From MPNP01 sp965215545 (GTDB lineage: Bacteria; Pseudomonadota; Alphaproteobacteria; Rhodobacterales; Rhodobacteraceae), in contig OZ244066.1 in the NCBI GenBank assembly GCA_965215545.1, forward strand, positions 868,001 through 932,000: a stretch of DNA of 64,000 bases, given 5' to 3'. Both the position numbers and the translations under genes were made by a program. Positions within the stretch are counted from its first letter, which is position 1. Each line of letters opens with the position of its first letter. Positions 16,714-25,391 of this stretch are shown here, piece by piece. The notes below the pieces were generated by a model that ran no database searches, was not told where the DNA came from, and saw nothing but the letters and a program-made list of their open reading frames with translations.

Positions 16714-18495
16714 ATGGCAGTGTGCTGGAACACCAATCCCCATCCGCAACTGCCGGGGGTGCCTCGAGGTCCCGGGCGAGCCACGGCCCTTGTCAAGGCA
16801 GGCATCCTGTTGACGACCCTGCTGGCCCTGCCTGCAGACCTGACCGCCAGGCCCGACATCGAATCGTTCCTGCGGGGCTATCATGCCGCCCGCAACCTCA
16901 ACTATCAGGTCGCGGAAACTGCCATTGATACAGCGCTCAGGGCGGACCCCGAGAGTGTGGAAGTGCTCAATGCCGCTCTGCACACCTATCTGGCCGCAGG
17001 GCGGGTCGAGGAGAGTTTCGCCATCGCACGGCAGCTTGAGACTCGCGGGGCGGTCAACCCGACCGTGGGCATCATCCTCCTGGTCGATGACTATATCAAC
17101 AATGACTCGGGGATGATTCTGGCCGGGAGGGCGGAGACTGATGACCTGCCTTTCGTCGTCCATCCCCTGGCACAAGCCTGGTCATTGATCCGGAACGGGG
17201 ATCACGAGGCAGCCCAGGAGGTCCTGACGAAAGACCGGGGGCTGATGGACAATTCGTTCATCATGCTGTTCCACAGCATGTTGGCCCACGCCTTGAGAGG
17301 CGAGACTGGCATGGCACTTGGATTGGTTGACTCCATTCAGTCGCACGAGGCCCTTCAGGTCTATTCCGAACTCATCGCCGAGGATTTCGTCTACATCAAC
17401 GCCCAGCTGCTGGCCGACACAGGCAATCGGGAAGAGGCTCTCGCATTGCTTGGCCCTCGACCCTATTCCGAGGATGACCCGCGCATCATCCGCCTCATGG
17501 CCCTTCATGACCAACTCGGCACCGACACGACGATCTCCTTTGACTACATCGACTCGGCTGATGCCGGCCTGGCAAAGGGCTTTGTCATCCTTGGCCGCAT
17601 TCTGGCGGCTTCCCTGCGTGACACCGAGGCCCTGCACTACCTGCAACTGGCCCGGGCCCTGGATCCGGACAATGCCGTGGTCATGCTTGAGCTCGCGACG
17701 ATTCTCTATGAAAGCGGGAACCCGAACCTTGCCATACGGACCCTGGCCGATGGACCCCGGGAGGGACTGTTTGCCGACCAGGTGACCCTGATCAAGGCCA
17801 GGTCAGAATACAGGGCCGGGGACAAGGAGACCGCGTTTGCAACCCTCGGGGAGGCGGTCGTGGCCAGACCGCAATCCTACACGTTTCCCTATACGCTGGG
17901 TGAGTTGTATCGACAGGAAGAACGCTACCGGGATGCCATTGCGGCATATGACCAGGCCCTGGCACGCATGGAGGCCAATGAGTCGGTCAACAGGGGCTGG
18001 GTCATCAACTTCCATCGGGCTGTCGCCCACATGGAACTCGGTGAGTGGGAAGCCGCCGAGGCGGATTTCCGGACAGCCCTGGACATTGCCGGGGACACGC
18101 CGTTCCTCCTGAACTATCTCGGCTATTCCCTCGCCGATCGCAATCTCAAGCTTGATGAAGCCGAGGTGCTGATCCGGGGTGCCGTCGCCGCCGAGCCAAA
18201 CAACGGAATGTATGTCGACTCGCTCGGCTGGGTTCTCTATCGGCAGGGCCGCTACGAGGAAGCGCTTGCGCAATTGGAGCTGGCCACCCGATTGATGTCA
18301 CCGGATCCGGTGGTCATTGATCACCTTGGCGATGCGTATTGGCAAACCGGGCAAGAGAACTATGCATATGAACAGTGGGAGATCGCCCTTGAACTGGCCG
18401 AGGACGAGATACTGATCGAGAGGATCAGGCGCAAACTTGAGGTCGGCCTGGACAAGGTTCTGGAAGAGGAGGAAGCAGCCGAGAATGGAACTTAA
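16714..18495 (+). CDS. exported tetratricopeptide-repeat protein
   Basis: 593 residues. A hydrophobic segment (GILLTTLLALPADLTA) after a ~30-residue basic leader suggests export or membrane anchoring. TPR-type helical pairs run from residue ~50 to ~560. The clearest are near the C-terminus (YTLGELYRQEERYRDAIAAY, LGYSLADRNLKLDEAEVLI and SLGWVLYRQGRYEEALAQL). TPR proteins are scaffolds. This gene lies between ETF-QO and ispE, an arrangement common in alphaproteobacteria; its exact role is unknown. ispE starts inside its last codons. Confidence 0.85.
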   Translation: MAVCWNTNPHPQLPGVPRGPGRATALVKAGILLTTLLALPADLTARPDIESFLRGYHAARNLNYQVAETAIDTALRADPESVEVLNAALHTYLAAGRVEESFAIARQLETRGAVNPTVGIILLVDDYINNDSGMILAGRAETDDLPFVVHPLAQAWSLIRNGDHEAAQEVLTKDRGLMDNSFIMLFHSMLAHALRGETGMALGLVDSIQSHEALQVYSELIAEDFVYINAQLLADTGNREEALALLGPRPYSEDDPRIIRLMALHDQLGTDTTISFDYIDSADAGLAKGFVILGRILAASLRDTEALHYLQLARALDPDNAVVMLELATILYESGNPNLAIRTLADGPREGLFADQVTLIKARSEYRAGDKETAFATLGEAVVARPQSYTFPYTLGELYRQEERYRDAIAAYDQALARMEANESVNRGWVINFHRAVAHMELGEWEAAEADFRTALDIAGDTPFLLNYLGYSLADRNLKLDEAEVLIRGAVAAEPNNGMYVDSLGWVLYRQGRYEEALAQLELATRLMSPDPVVIDHLGDAYWQTGQENYAYEQWEIALELAEDEILIERIRRKLEVGLDKVLEEEEAAENGT

Positions 18496-19345
18496 ACGCA
18501 TCGCACCGGCCAAGGTGAATTTGGCCCTCCATGTCCTCGCGCGCCGGGCGGATGGCTATCATGAGATCAGCAGTCTGGTCGCCTTCACCGCACTCGGCGA
18601 CAGGCTCACCATCGCCCCTTCCCGCTCCAGGGGACTGACCGTGCAGGGGCCCTTTGCCGATCGTGTGCCCCATGATGAAAGCAATCTGGTTGCCCAGGCC
18701 CTCAGGTCACTCGGTTGTGAAGACGAGGTCACCATCACGCTTGACAAGCAACTTCCGGTCGAGGCCGGGCTGGGTGGTGGATCCTCGAATGCTGCAACAG
18801 CCATGCAGATGACCGCCCGCTTGCTGGGTCTTGACCTCCCTGCCCCTCCTTCCACCCTCACACTCGGCTGCGATATCCCGGCCTGTCTCCATGGCCAGCC
18901 GGCCCTTGTTGGTGGCCTTGGTGAGCAGATCACCCCGGTCCCCTCCATCCCGAATTTTTTCTCTGTGCTGGTCTTCCCCATGTTTCCACTTCCCACGAAG
19001 GATGTGTATCAGGCGCTGACGAAGCCATGCGGGCAGGCCCTTGATATGCCCCCGACCGGGAACAACCGGGCGGCTTTCATCAGCTGGCTGCGCGAACAGG
19101 CCAATGATCTTGAAGCGGCAGCGATCACACTCGAGCCGCGCATTCGGGATGTGATTGCCACCATCCGCGCGACATCCGGCTGCCTCCTGGCTCGCATGTC
19201 CGGCTCTGGAGCCGCCTGTTTCGGGCTTTACGACAATCGGTCCGACGCGGTGCGGGCAACGCGTTCGATTGCCACCTCACATGCACACTGGTGGGTCCGG
19301 GGGACACGACTGGCATTCAACGCCGCGCCCAAGGGCCGAAGCTGA
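18485..19345 (+). CDS. ispE: 4-diphosphocytidyl-2-C-methyl-D-erythritol kinase IspE
   Basis: IspE phosphorylates CDP-methylerythritol in the MEP isoprenoid pathway. A GHMP kinase: APAKVNLALHVLARRADGYHEISS at the N-terminus, the ATP loop LPVEAGLGGGSSNAATA, and ARMSGSGAACFGLY near the C-terminus. The start at 18485 overlaps the TPR gene by 11 bases, and MELKRIAPAKVN fits the family start. It converges with the polyprenyl synthase gene, which supplies the next use of isoprenoid units. Confidence 0.94.
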   Translation: MELKRIAPAKVNLALHVLARRADGYHEISSLVAFTALGDRLTIAPSRSRGLTVQGPFADRVPHDESNLVAQALRSLGCEDEVTITLDKQLPVEAGLGGGSSNAATAMQMTARLLGLDLPAPPSTLTLGCDIPACLHGQPALVGGLGEQITPVPSIPNFFSVLVFPMFPLPTKDVYQALTKPCGQALDMPPTGNNRAAFISWLREQANDLEAAAITLEPRIRDVIATIRATSGCLLARMSGSGAACFGLYDNRSDAVRATRSIATSHAHWWVRGTRLAFNAAPKGRS

Positions 19346-19382
19346 GCCCACCGACCCGGACCGCTGGCCACCCGCACCGGCT

Positions 19383-20378
19383 TCAATTCGTTCGACTGAC
19401 AGTGAATTCGGCCAGTCCTGCCAGAAAGTCGGTAATGGGATCTTCCGGCAAGGTGTTCAGGCAGTCCTTGGCCTTGGTCGCCCAGGACTCGGCTTCCTGA
19501 CGAATCTGGTCCAGGATGCCGCGGTCCCGCAGGATCTCCCCAGCCTGTTCGATATCCCCCTCCTGCTGGTCCCCCCGGGTGAATGTCCGCTGCCAGAACT
19601 CCTGCTCCCCGGGATCAGCCGTTTCCATGGCCCGCAGGATCGGCAGCGTCACTTTCCTCTCCCGGAAATCATCCCCGATGTTCTTGCCGAGACGGAGGGT
19701 TTCGCCAGAATAGTCAAGGAGATCATCCATGATCTGGAAACTGACCCCCAGGGCATCCCCGTACTCCTCGCACGCAGCAATCGCCGCCGGATCCGCTCCA
19801 GCCACAACAGCCCCCACTTTTGCCGCCGCCGAGAACAGTGCGGCAGTCTTGCCACGGATGATCCGGAAATAAGTCGCATCACCCATGGCCAGATTCTGCT
19901 GGGAGACAAGTTGCAGGATTTCGGCTTCCGAGATCGTCGCCGAGGCATCGGCCAGGATCAGCAGGGCCTCGATCGACTCAGCCGCCACCATCAACTGGAA
20001 CGACCGGGCAAACAGGTAATCACCCACCAGTACCGATGTCTTGTTGTCCCAGATCGTATTGGCTGTCGGCCGGCCACGCCGCTGCATGCTCTCATCGACG
20101 ACATCATCATGAACAAGCGTCGCAGTGTGGACAAATTCCACGGCTGTCGCCAGATTCACATGCTTCTCGCCGGTGCACCCCAGGAGATTGGCGGTCGACA
20201 GGGTCAGGACCGGACGGATGCGCTTGCCGCCCCCGGCAAAGAGATGCGTCACGACCTGATTGATGCGATCAACGGTCTCGGACCCCGACTGGCTGGCGAT
20301 CTTCTCTTCGACACGGGCCAGATCCCTGGCAATCGGCTCGGGCAGTCGGGCAAGCGTGAAATCGTCTCTCATGGCCAC
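19383..20378 (-). CDS. ispB: trans-polyprenyl diphosphate synthase (octaprenyl type)
   Basis: Extends farnesyl diphosphate with isopentenyl units to make the ubiquinone side chain. The first Asp-rich motif is LVHDDVVDE and the second is QIMDDLLDYSG. GGGKRIRPVL, EFVHTATL and GDDFRERKVTLPIL are also diagnostic. 331 residues is a usual length. Chain length (8-10 units) cannot be read from the sequence with certainty. The gene is divergent from the DUF2007 gene, with a ~55-base gap that must hold both promoters. Confidence 0.9.
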   Translation of the reverse strand: MAMRDDFTLARLPEPIARDLARVEEKIASQSGSETVDRINQVVTHLFAGGGKRIRPVLTLSTANLLGCTGEKHVNLATAVEFVHTATLVHDDVVDESMQRRGRPTANTIWDNKTSVLVGDYLFARSFQLMVAAESIEALLILADASATISEAEILQLVSQQNLAMGDATYFRIIRGKTAALFSAAAKVGAVVAGADPAAIAACEEYGDALGVSFQIMDDLLDYSGETLRLGKNIGDDFRERKVTLPILRAMETADPGEQEFWQRTFTRGDQQEGDIEQAGEILRDRGILDQIRQEAESWATKAKDCLNTLPEDPITDFLAGLAEFTVSRTN

Positions 20379-20432
20379 AGGCCGGCCGCCACCCTCTCGA
20401 CAGTCGCCCGGCAGTCAGTGTAACTGACCATC

Positions 20433-20651
20433 ATGAGGGAAATCCTGAGAACGACCGACCCGACATTGATTGCCTTCTCCACGGCACTGCTGGAAGGAGA
20501 GGGCATACAATCCTTCGTGATGGATGTCCATATGAGCGTCCTGGAGGGCTCGATCGGAATCTTTCCCCGCCGCCTCATGGTCGCGGACCGGGAGTACATC
20601 ACCGCCCGCCGAATCCTTGCCGACAACGACATCGATCTCCCCGAAGCCTGA
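20433..20651 (+). CDS. DUF2007 family protein
   Basis: 72 residues with the pattern LRTTDPTLIAFSTALLEGEGI, FVMDVHMSVLEGSIGIFP, RRLMVADREYITARRIL, typical of the DUF2007 family (a 'putative signal transducing protein' fold related to PII-like folds). No biochemical role is established. The location beside a polyprenyl synthase gene is a recurrent alphaproteobacterial arrangement. Confidence 0.85.
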   Translation: MREILRTTDPTLIAFSTALLEGEGIQSFVMDVHMSVLEGSIGIFPRRLMVADREYITARRILADNDIDLPEA

Positions 20652-20772
20652 CCGCCACTCACCACCGCGCTCCGCGACAGGATATTTCCGCTGCCCTGGA
20701 GTTTTTCCTTGTCTCACCCCTGTGCCATTCACTACAATGGGCACACCACGACCCATGGCAAAGGAGTGACGC

Positions 20773-20934
20773 ATGACGGCGGACGAAAAACGCGAATTAC
20801 TCAAGCAAGAACACCAAGAGCTCTCACGTCTTGTTGAGCAGGAAGAGCAGTATCCGGCCCCCAACCAATTCTACATATCCGAACTGAAGAAAAGAAAACT
20901 GCAGTTGAAGGAGCAGATCGAGGGCATGGCCTGA
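20773..20934 (+). CDS. YdcH/DUF465-like small coiled-coil protein
   Basis: A 53-residue helical protein starting MTADEKRELLKQEHQELSRL, with the closing helix SELKKRKLQLKEQIEGM. The pattern of a charged helical hairpin with a LKKxKLxLKxxI end fits the DUF465 (YdcH) family, whose role is unknown. A ribosome site (AAGGAG) lies 6 bases before the ATG. A strong hairpin follows the stop. Confidence 0.75.
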   Translation: MTADEKRELLKQEHQELSRLVEQEEQYPAPNQFYISELKKRKLQLKEQIEGMA

Positions 20935-20970
20935 CAGCCGGCCACATACCCCTCCCAAAACCCACCTCAG

Positions 20971-20996
20971 GCCCCCCGCCGCCGATGGCGGGGGGC
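20971..20996 (+). terminator. GC-rich hairpin after the YdcH-like gene
   Basis: A 10-base-pair stem (GCCCCCCGCC with GGCGGGGGGC) and a 6-base loop start 36 bases after the stop. The following ACGCCCTTTG has only a weak T stretch, so it is a probable rather than certain intrinsic terminator. Confidence 0.5.
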
Positions 20997-22410
20997 ACGC
21001 CCTTTGTTCCGGGCTGACGGTTGTTCTTCGCAGATCGCAGTTTTCCACACCCCAACCCCACTGAGGGCATTGCAATTTTCCAGGAAAATGGAGCCTGAAT
21101 TGTCCAGACCGTGTGCAGGCGTGGCCACCTCGCTATCAATCATGTTGGAGCCCGTGGCCGGCCTGTATTGACCAGACACCATCCGGTGGCCAGCGCCGAC
21201 AGGGACTCCCCATGCCTTGCAACATACAACCGCCGACTGCCCCACAGATGCCCGCTGGCCCCGGGGCCGAACCACACGACCCGCCAACACCTGCCCATCG
21301 GCATCCAGCAACTTCGAGACCCTCCGAAACAAGGGCCTTGATGACCTCGACAGGCTCCTGCTCAGGCAAGACCTGATTGACCAGGAGCGATTGCGTCGTC
21401 CTCTCTCGCCCCTCCGCTTCGGCAGGAGTCTGCGGATGGCGACGATCCAGAAACGATTTGAGAACTTGAACGAAACGTTGCGTGGTCGCCCAGGATGTGA
21501 CAGTCCATGGTGTCAACCCACCCAAGACATGGCGGACCCAAGGCCCTGGACCACAACCACGCAGGACCCGTCGTCACGGCCCATGGGCCGATTGGCCACC
21601 GCTGGGACCGCCACCGCACCGCTCTGCCCCCACCGTCCACATTGGGCCGTGCATCCGCGGGACCGGCGGACCGTGGCACCCGCTGCTCCAGGGCGTCCCG
21701 CCCGTGCCTCGGTCAGGAACCCTTGCGATGCCTGACATGATGACAGGACATGCGAACGCAGGCTGGCGGGCCGGACTGACGGAGGTGCGACCGGCCCCCA
21801 CCGTCCGGGTCGCCCACCCGGCGGTGGGCTGGCATCCCTGAGCGCGCGTCCCCACGCCCGGCGGCGGTCACGGGCTTGACGGTCCTCGACCGCCTCTTCG
21901 TGGTGGCACGGACCGTGGCCTGGCTGGCGCGATGCCGGCTCTGGACAGGGATGGCGAGCGGACTCTGGCCAGGTCCCTGGCCGGGGCGCCGCGGGCTGCC
22001 GACCGCTGTCTGATGCGTCGGGGCCCCGGGGGCTGTCTCGAAGGCGCGGTTCGGGCTGTGACGGGGTGGGATTGGCCACGTGAGGCCACGACAGCGTTGC
22101 CTTGTGCCGTGCGCTGGTGTGGCCAGGACGCTGGGGTGTGGTTCCGGATGTGTCAGGGTGCCAGCAGCCGCGGTCAGGCCGGTCGGCAACTTGCCTTGGA
22201 CAAGACAAATCCTGACCGGGTCCCTGTTTGTTGGCCCTTCGTGGCGGCTTTGTCAGCCCCCGCCGCCCCGCGGGGCCGGACAAGATCGGTCAGGCGGGCC
22301 AGCAGGGGGCGGTGGATTGTGCCCCGGTCAAGACAATTGCCACTTCACACGAACGGGGGCGACCGATGGGCCGCCCCGCGCGGGTGTGGGTTGGGGGTGC
22401 GGTCAGCCGC
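20997..22410. other. 1.4-kb stretch without a supportable gene
   Basis: Many short GC-rich frames exist on both strands but none shows a domain, good start or coherent codon use. Minus-strand fragments at 21140-21500 (for example FLDRRHPQTPAEAEGRERTT and VIKALVSEGLEV) may be relics of a broken gene that changes frame near 21330. The sequence near 22073-22130 resembles 7740-7830 next to the IS30 remnant. I read the region as decayed mobile or accessory DNA. Confidence 0.4.
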
Positions 22411-23034
22411 CTAGCAGGTCGGTTTCCATTGGGTGTACCCCATTTCGAGGTACTCTTGGGCGAGGGTGTCGTCATCGGTCGCCTTGATGAAGAAGGTCTG
22501 ATCGCCCGACAGATTGAGGGGACCGGGGCCGGTGTTGGAAACCCGGGTTGTCACGCGAAGCTGCTGCACCGTGGCACCCACGTTGCGGCAGTTGTTGTCC
22601 TTGCTGGTGGCATTGACCTCGATCCGGCAGCCATCGTCGGCAATGTTGGCACCCGCCGGGCCCCGGCAGCCGTTGGGCACCGCGTCACCATCGCCGAACC
22701 CGTCGCGTTCCGAGAAGAACCCGCCGAAGTCCCTCGCGGTGAAATTGCCGGTGGTGCCGGGGGTCGGGTTGGCGATGCTGACGACGGGACGTGCGCCCGC
22801 AGGCAGGCCCGTGCATTTGTAGATCAGGTTGAAGCTGACATAGTGGCCCTCCTCGACGGTGAGGGTGTTGCCTACGAATGAGTAGTTCCCCTCACCCGAC
22901 CAGACGCCGCCGGTCGTGATGGTGCACGGTGGGGTCTGGGCTGTGGTGGGGGCGGTCATGAGCGGCAGGGCCAGCAGCGCCACCAGCGCGGCAGCCAGAA
23001 GTGTCAGGGGGGGGGGCAGTGTCCGTTGGGTCAT
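22411..23034 (-). CDS. secreted Cys-containing protein of unknown function
   Basis: 207 residues with a clear signal peptide (a hydrophobic stretch about residues 9-27, cleavage after TTAQ). The mature part is probably beta-rich, with cysteines in PPCTITT, YKCTGLP, NGCRGP, DGCRIE, NNCRN and the final PTC. It has no known domain that I recognise. A C10 run on the coding strand (23007-23016) encodes the Pro-rich start of the signal peptide. Its first codons overlap the end of the next secreted-protein gene, so both are one leftward operon. Confidence 0.65.
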   Translation of the reverse strand: MTQRTLPPPLTLLAAALVALLALPLMTAPTTAQTPPCTITTGGVWSGEGNYSFVGNTLTVEEGHYVSFNLIYKCTGLPAGARPVVSIANPTPGTTGNFTARDFGGFFSERDGFGDGDAVPNGCRGPAGANIADDGCRIEVNATSKDNNCRNVGATVQQLRVTTRVSNTGPGPLNLSGDQTFFIKATDDDTLAQEYLEMGYTQWKPTC

Positions 23035-23573
23035 GGGAGATCTCCTTGCGGTTGGGGGTGAAGTGCGCCCGGGTGGGCGCGGTCCGGGGGTCCGGCGGAC
23101 CCCCAGGAAGCGGAAGTCCGGGCCGAGCGGAAGCGGCGGCGTTCCAACGGGGCCGTGTGGCTGTCGACGCCGGCCAGGTCCGGGCTGTCGATGATCAATG
23201 TGTCGTGAGGGTCAGGCTGCAGGCCGGCCAGACGCACCCCGCTCCTGTCGACGGTGGTCTGCGGGCCCGCCAGGGCACCGAGCGGCTGGCTGGCGAGGGG
23301 GAGGGCCGCGAAGTGGCGGTCGGCAACCACCGACCAGGTCCAGAGAGCATGGTTGGGGAGACCGAAGTCGCAGACGGTGACGGTCAGGCCGTCGGGTGTT
23401 ATCCTGCTCGGACTGACCAGGCCGTCGGCACAGATGTTCTGATGGGGCTGGATCGTGGGCACCCGGGTGGCATGGCCGGCATCCGGGCCGGCCTGCCATG
23501 CCAGGGCGGGGGTGGACCCGAGGGTCGCCATCAGCAGGATGGCGGCCAGAGCCGGCATCAGCAACGGTTGCAT
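23031..23573 (-). CDS. secreted protein of unknown function
   Basis: About 180 residues from the ATG at 23573 (MQPLLMPALAAILLMATLGS), a good signal peptide with cleavage near ALA-WQ. The mature part has two cysteines (QNICADG and VTVCDFG). Its C-terminal third is Arg/Pro-rich and may be out of register from a late frameshift. An upstream in-frame ATG at 23597 is possible. The stop overlaps the start of the downstream secreted protein gene, suggesting both act together outside the cytoplasm. Confidence 0.55.
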   Translation of the reverse strand: MQPLLMPALAAILLMATLGSTPALAWQAGPDAGHATRVPTIQPHQNICADGLVSPSRITPDGLTVTVCDFGLPNHALWTWSVVADRHFAALPLASQPLGALAGPQTTVDRSGVRLAGLQPDPHDTLIIDSPDLAGVDSHTAPLERRRFRSARTSASWGSAGPPDRAHPGALHPQPQGDLP

Positions 23574-24113
23574 GGTGGACCTCCTCTCTGCAGGCAAGGT
23601 GTCAAGATGCCTTTACATCCCACCCGGTGCCGGTGTCAAGGGCCGGGGGGCAGGTCGGGCAAGCGGCTCAGGAACCCCGCACCCTGCAGGGGTGCGGTGG
23701 TGGTCCCGTCGGCGGTGCCGTACACCCCGTCGTTGCCGGGGTTCAAGTGGCTGCGGTTGGGCGGGGGTGGCGACATGACCAGCGTGATGAGGGCCCAGAC
23801 CGTAGCTGCGGGAACCGCCGGCCGGGTGGCATCATGCAGCAGGCCGTCCACGCCAAGCGCCAGGGAGCGGTCCCGCCAGAGCCGGGCGGTGGGCCGGGCG
23901 ATCTTCCGTTACGGGCGCTGGATTCCATAGGGTCCGGAGGTCTGCCCGTTGTGCCTGGTCTGAGCATCAGGAGTTGCAAAAAGTTCCTGACTGGCGGGGG
24001 ACCATGCAGCTGGTGGCAACGTCCCTGCCCTGGCGGGGAGGGTTGGATGTCACCGGTGCCCGGGAGCAGGCGGAGGCATTCCGGAACCCCCGCGCGGGCC
24101 CTTGGGGAGAATC
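23574..24113. other. 540-base stretch without a supportable gene
   Basis: Apart from the probable promoter region of the two secreted-protein genes (about 23580-23640), I see only unconvincing short frames. No IS ends or tRNA were found. Confidence 0.4.
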
Positions 24114-24836
24114 TCAGGCCATGTACTGTCCGCCATTGGCCGAGAGGGTCGAGCCGGTGACAAACCCTGCATCGTCAGACGCGAGGAAGACAACACAGCG
24201 GGCGATCTCCTCGGCCTCGCCGAGACGACCGACGGGAATTTGGCCAACAATCGCCTCGCGGACCTTTTCCGGGACAGCCATCACCATTTCCGTGGCGATA
24301 TAGCCCGGGCAAATGGCGTTGACGGTGATCCCCTTGCGGGCCCCTTCCTGGGCCAGGGCGCGAGTCAATCCGATGTCTCCTGCCTTGGCAGCCGAATAAT
24401 TCACCTGGCCGATCTGACCCTTCTGACCATTCACGGATGAGATGGTGATGATCCGCCCGAAACTGCGCTCACGCATCCCTTCCCAGACCTGGTGGGTCAT
24501 GTTGAAAACGCCGTTCAGGTTGGTGCCGATCACGGCCGACCATTGCTCGGGTGTCATCCGATGGAACATGGCGTCGCGGGTGATACCGGCGTTGTTGACC
24601 AGAATTTCAACCGGACCCAATGCATCTTCCACGGCTTTGACGCCGTCGGCGCAGGCCGCATAATCAGCAACCGACCACTTGAACGTCTTGATGCCGGTCT
24701 CCTTGCTGAATGCAGCCGCCGCATCATCATTGCCGGCATAGTTGGCCGCGACGGCATAGCCGCTCCCGGCCAGTGCCGTGCTGATTGCAGCCCCGATCCC
24801 CCGGGACCCACCGGTTACCAATGCAACTCGTGACAT
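24114..24836 (-). CDS. phaB: acetoacetyl-CoA reductase PhaB
   Basis: An NADPH-dependent short-chain dehydrogenase that reduces acetoacetyl-CoA to (R)-3-hydroxybutyryl-CoA for polyhydroxyalkanoate synthesis. Visible are the Rossmann motif VTGGSRGIGAAI, NNAGITRDAMFHRM, the catalytic Ser in ITISSVNGQKGQIGQ and Tyr/Lys in NYSAAKAG, then ARKGITVNAICPGYIATEMV and SANGGQYM at the end. Two adjacent ATGs lie at 24839 and 24836, preceded by AAAGGAG. No phaA or phaC is adjacent. Confidence 0.9.
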   Translation of the reverse strand: MSRVALVTGGSRGIGAAISTALAGSGYAVAANYAGNDDAAAAFSKETGIKTFKWSVADYAACADGVKAVEDALGPVEILVNNAGITRDAMFHRMTPEQWSAVIGTNLNGVFNMTHQVWEGMRERSFGRIITISSVNGQKGQIGQVNYSAAKAGDIGLTRALAQEGARKGITVNAICPGYIATEMVMAVPEKVREAIVGQIPVGRLGEAEEIARCVVFLASDDAGFVTGSTLSANGGQYMA

Positions 24837-24839
24837 CAT

Positions 24840-25391
24840 CAATCTCCTTTCGTTCTGTCCCTGCTTCAAACGCTGACCCTGATCATGTCCCGGCCTGGAA
24901 TCAAACCGAGGTCTCCATGTGCGCACATGATGCAATCATCGCCACCTTGCCCACCGGGACCTGTCTGTGCCCAGGGCAGGATACATTTTGGCCAGTGTGC
25001 AAAACCTGCCCCACGATCATTCCAGATACGACTCTCCTGTCGATGCCAGTCTGTTCCACAACTGCATGCAAAACCTCTGGACCCGGTGCGGGCCGATGCA
25101 CGGAGACACGATCAGCCATTCAGTTCATTTCCTTGCTCAGGTGGCGACCGGGCCACGCAGCTCCCCCGTATTACACATCCAGCTGGGAATAAAGGTGGAT
25201 GTTGCAACGCAGCATCAAGACCCGGACCCACGACATGTGCAGTCAGTGCCAGGCTCAGGACACAGGCTGGCCAGGCACCGACTCCTGGCAAGGGGAGCCG
25301 GATTGGGGTCCGGGGCCTCGGTGAACGTCCGTGTTCTTGCATTCGGCAGCGATATTCGCCACGGCCTGCACGGTGGGAGAATGAGGCTGCC
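24840..25391. other. 552-base divergent intergenic region
   Basis: Lies between phaB (leftward) and the acyl-CoA ligase (rightward). The open frame upstream of 25392 shows no family resemblance and contains stop-interrupted, low-complexity sequence. It presumably holds both promoters; I see no specific operator. Confidence 0.4.

Noticed and set aside
21136..21525. Minus-strand frame that might be a regulatory protein
   Set aside because: Frame changes near 21330, no motif, and no plausible start; treated as possible relic only.
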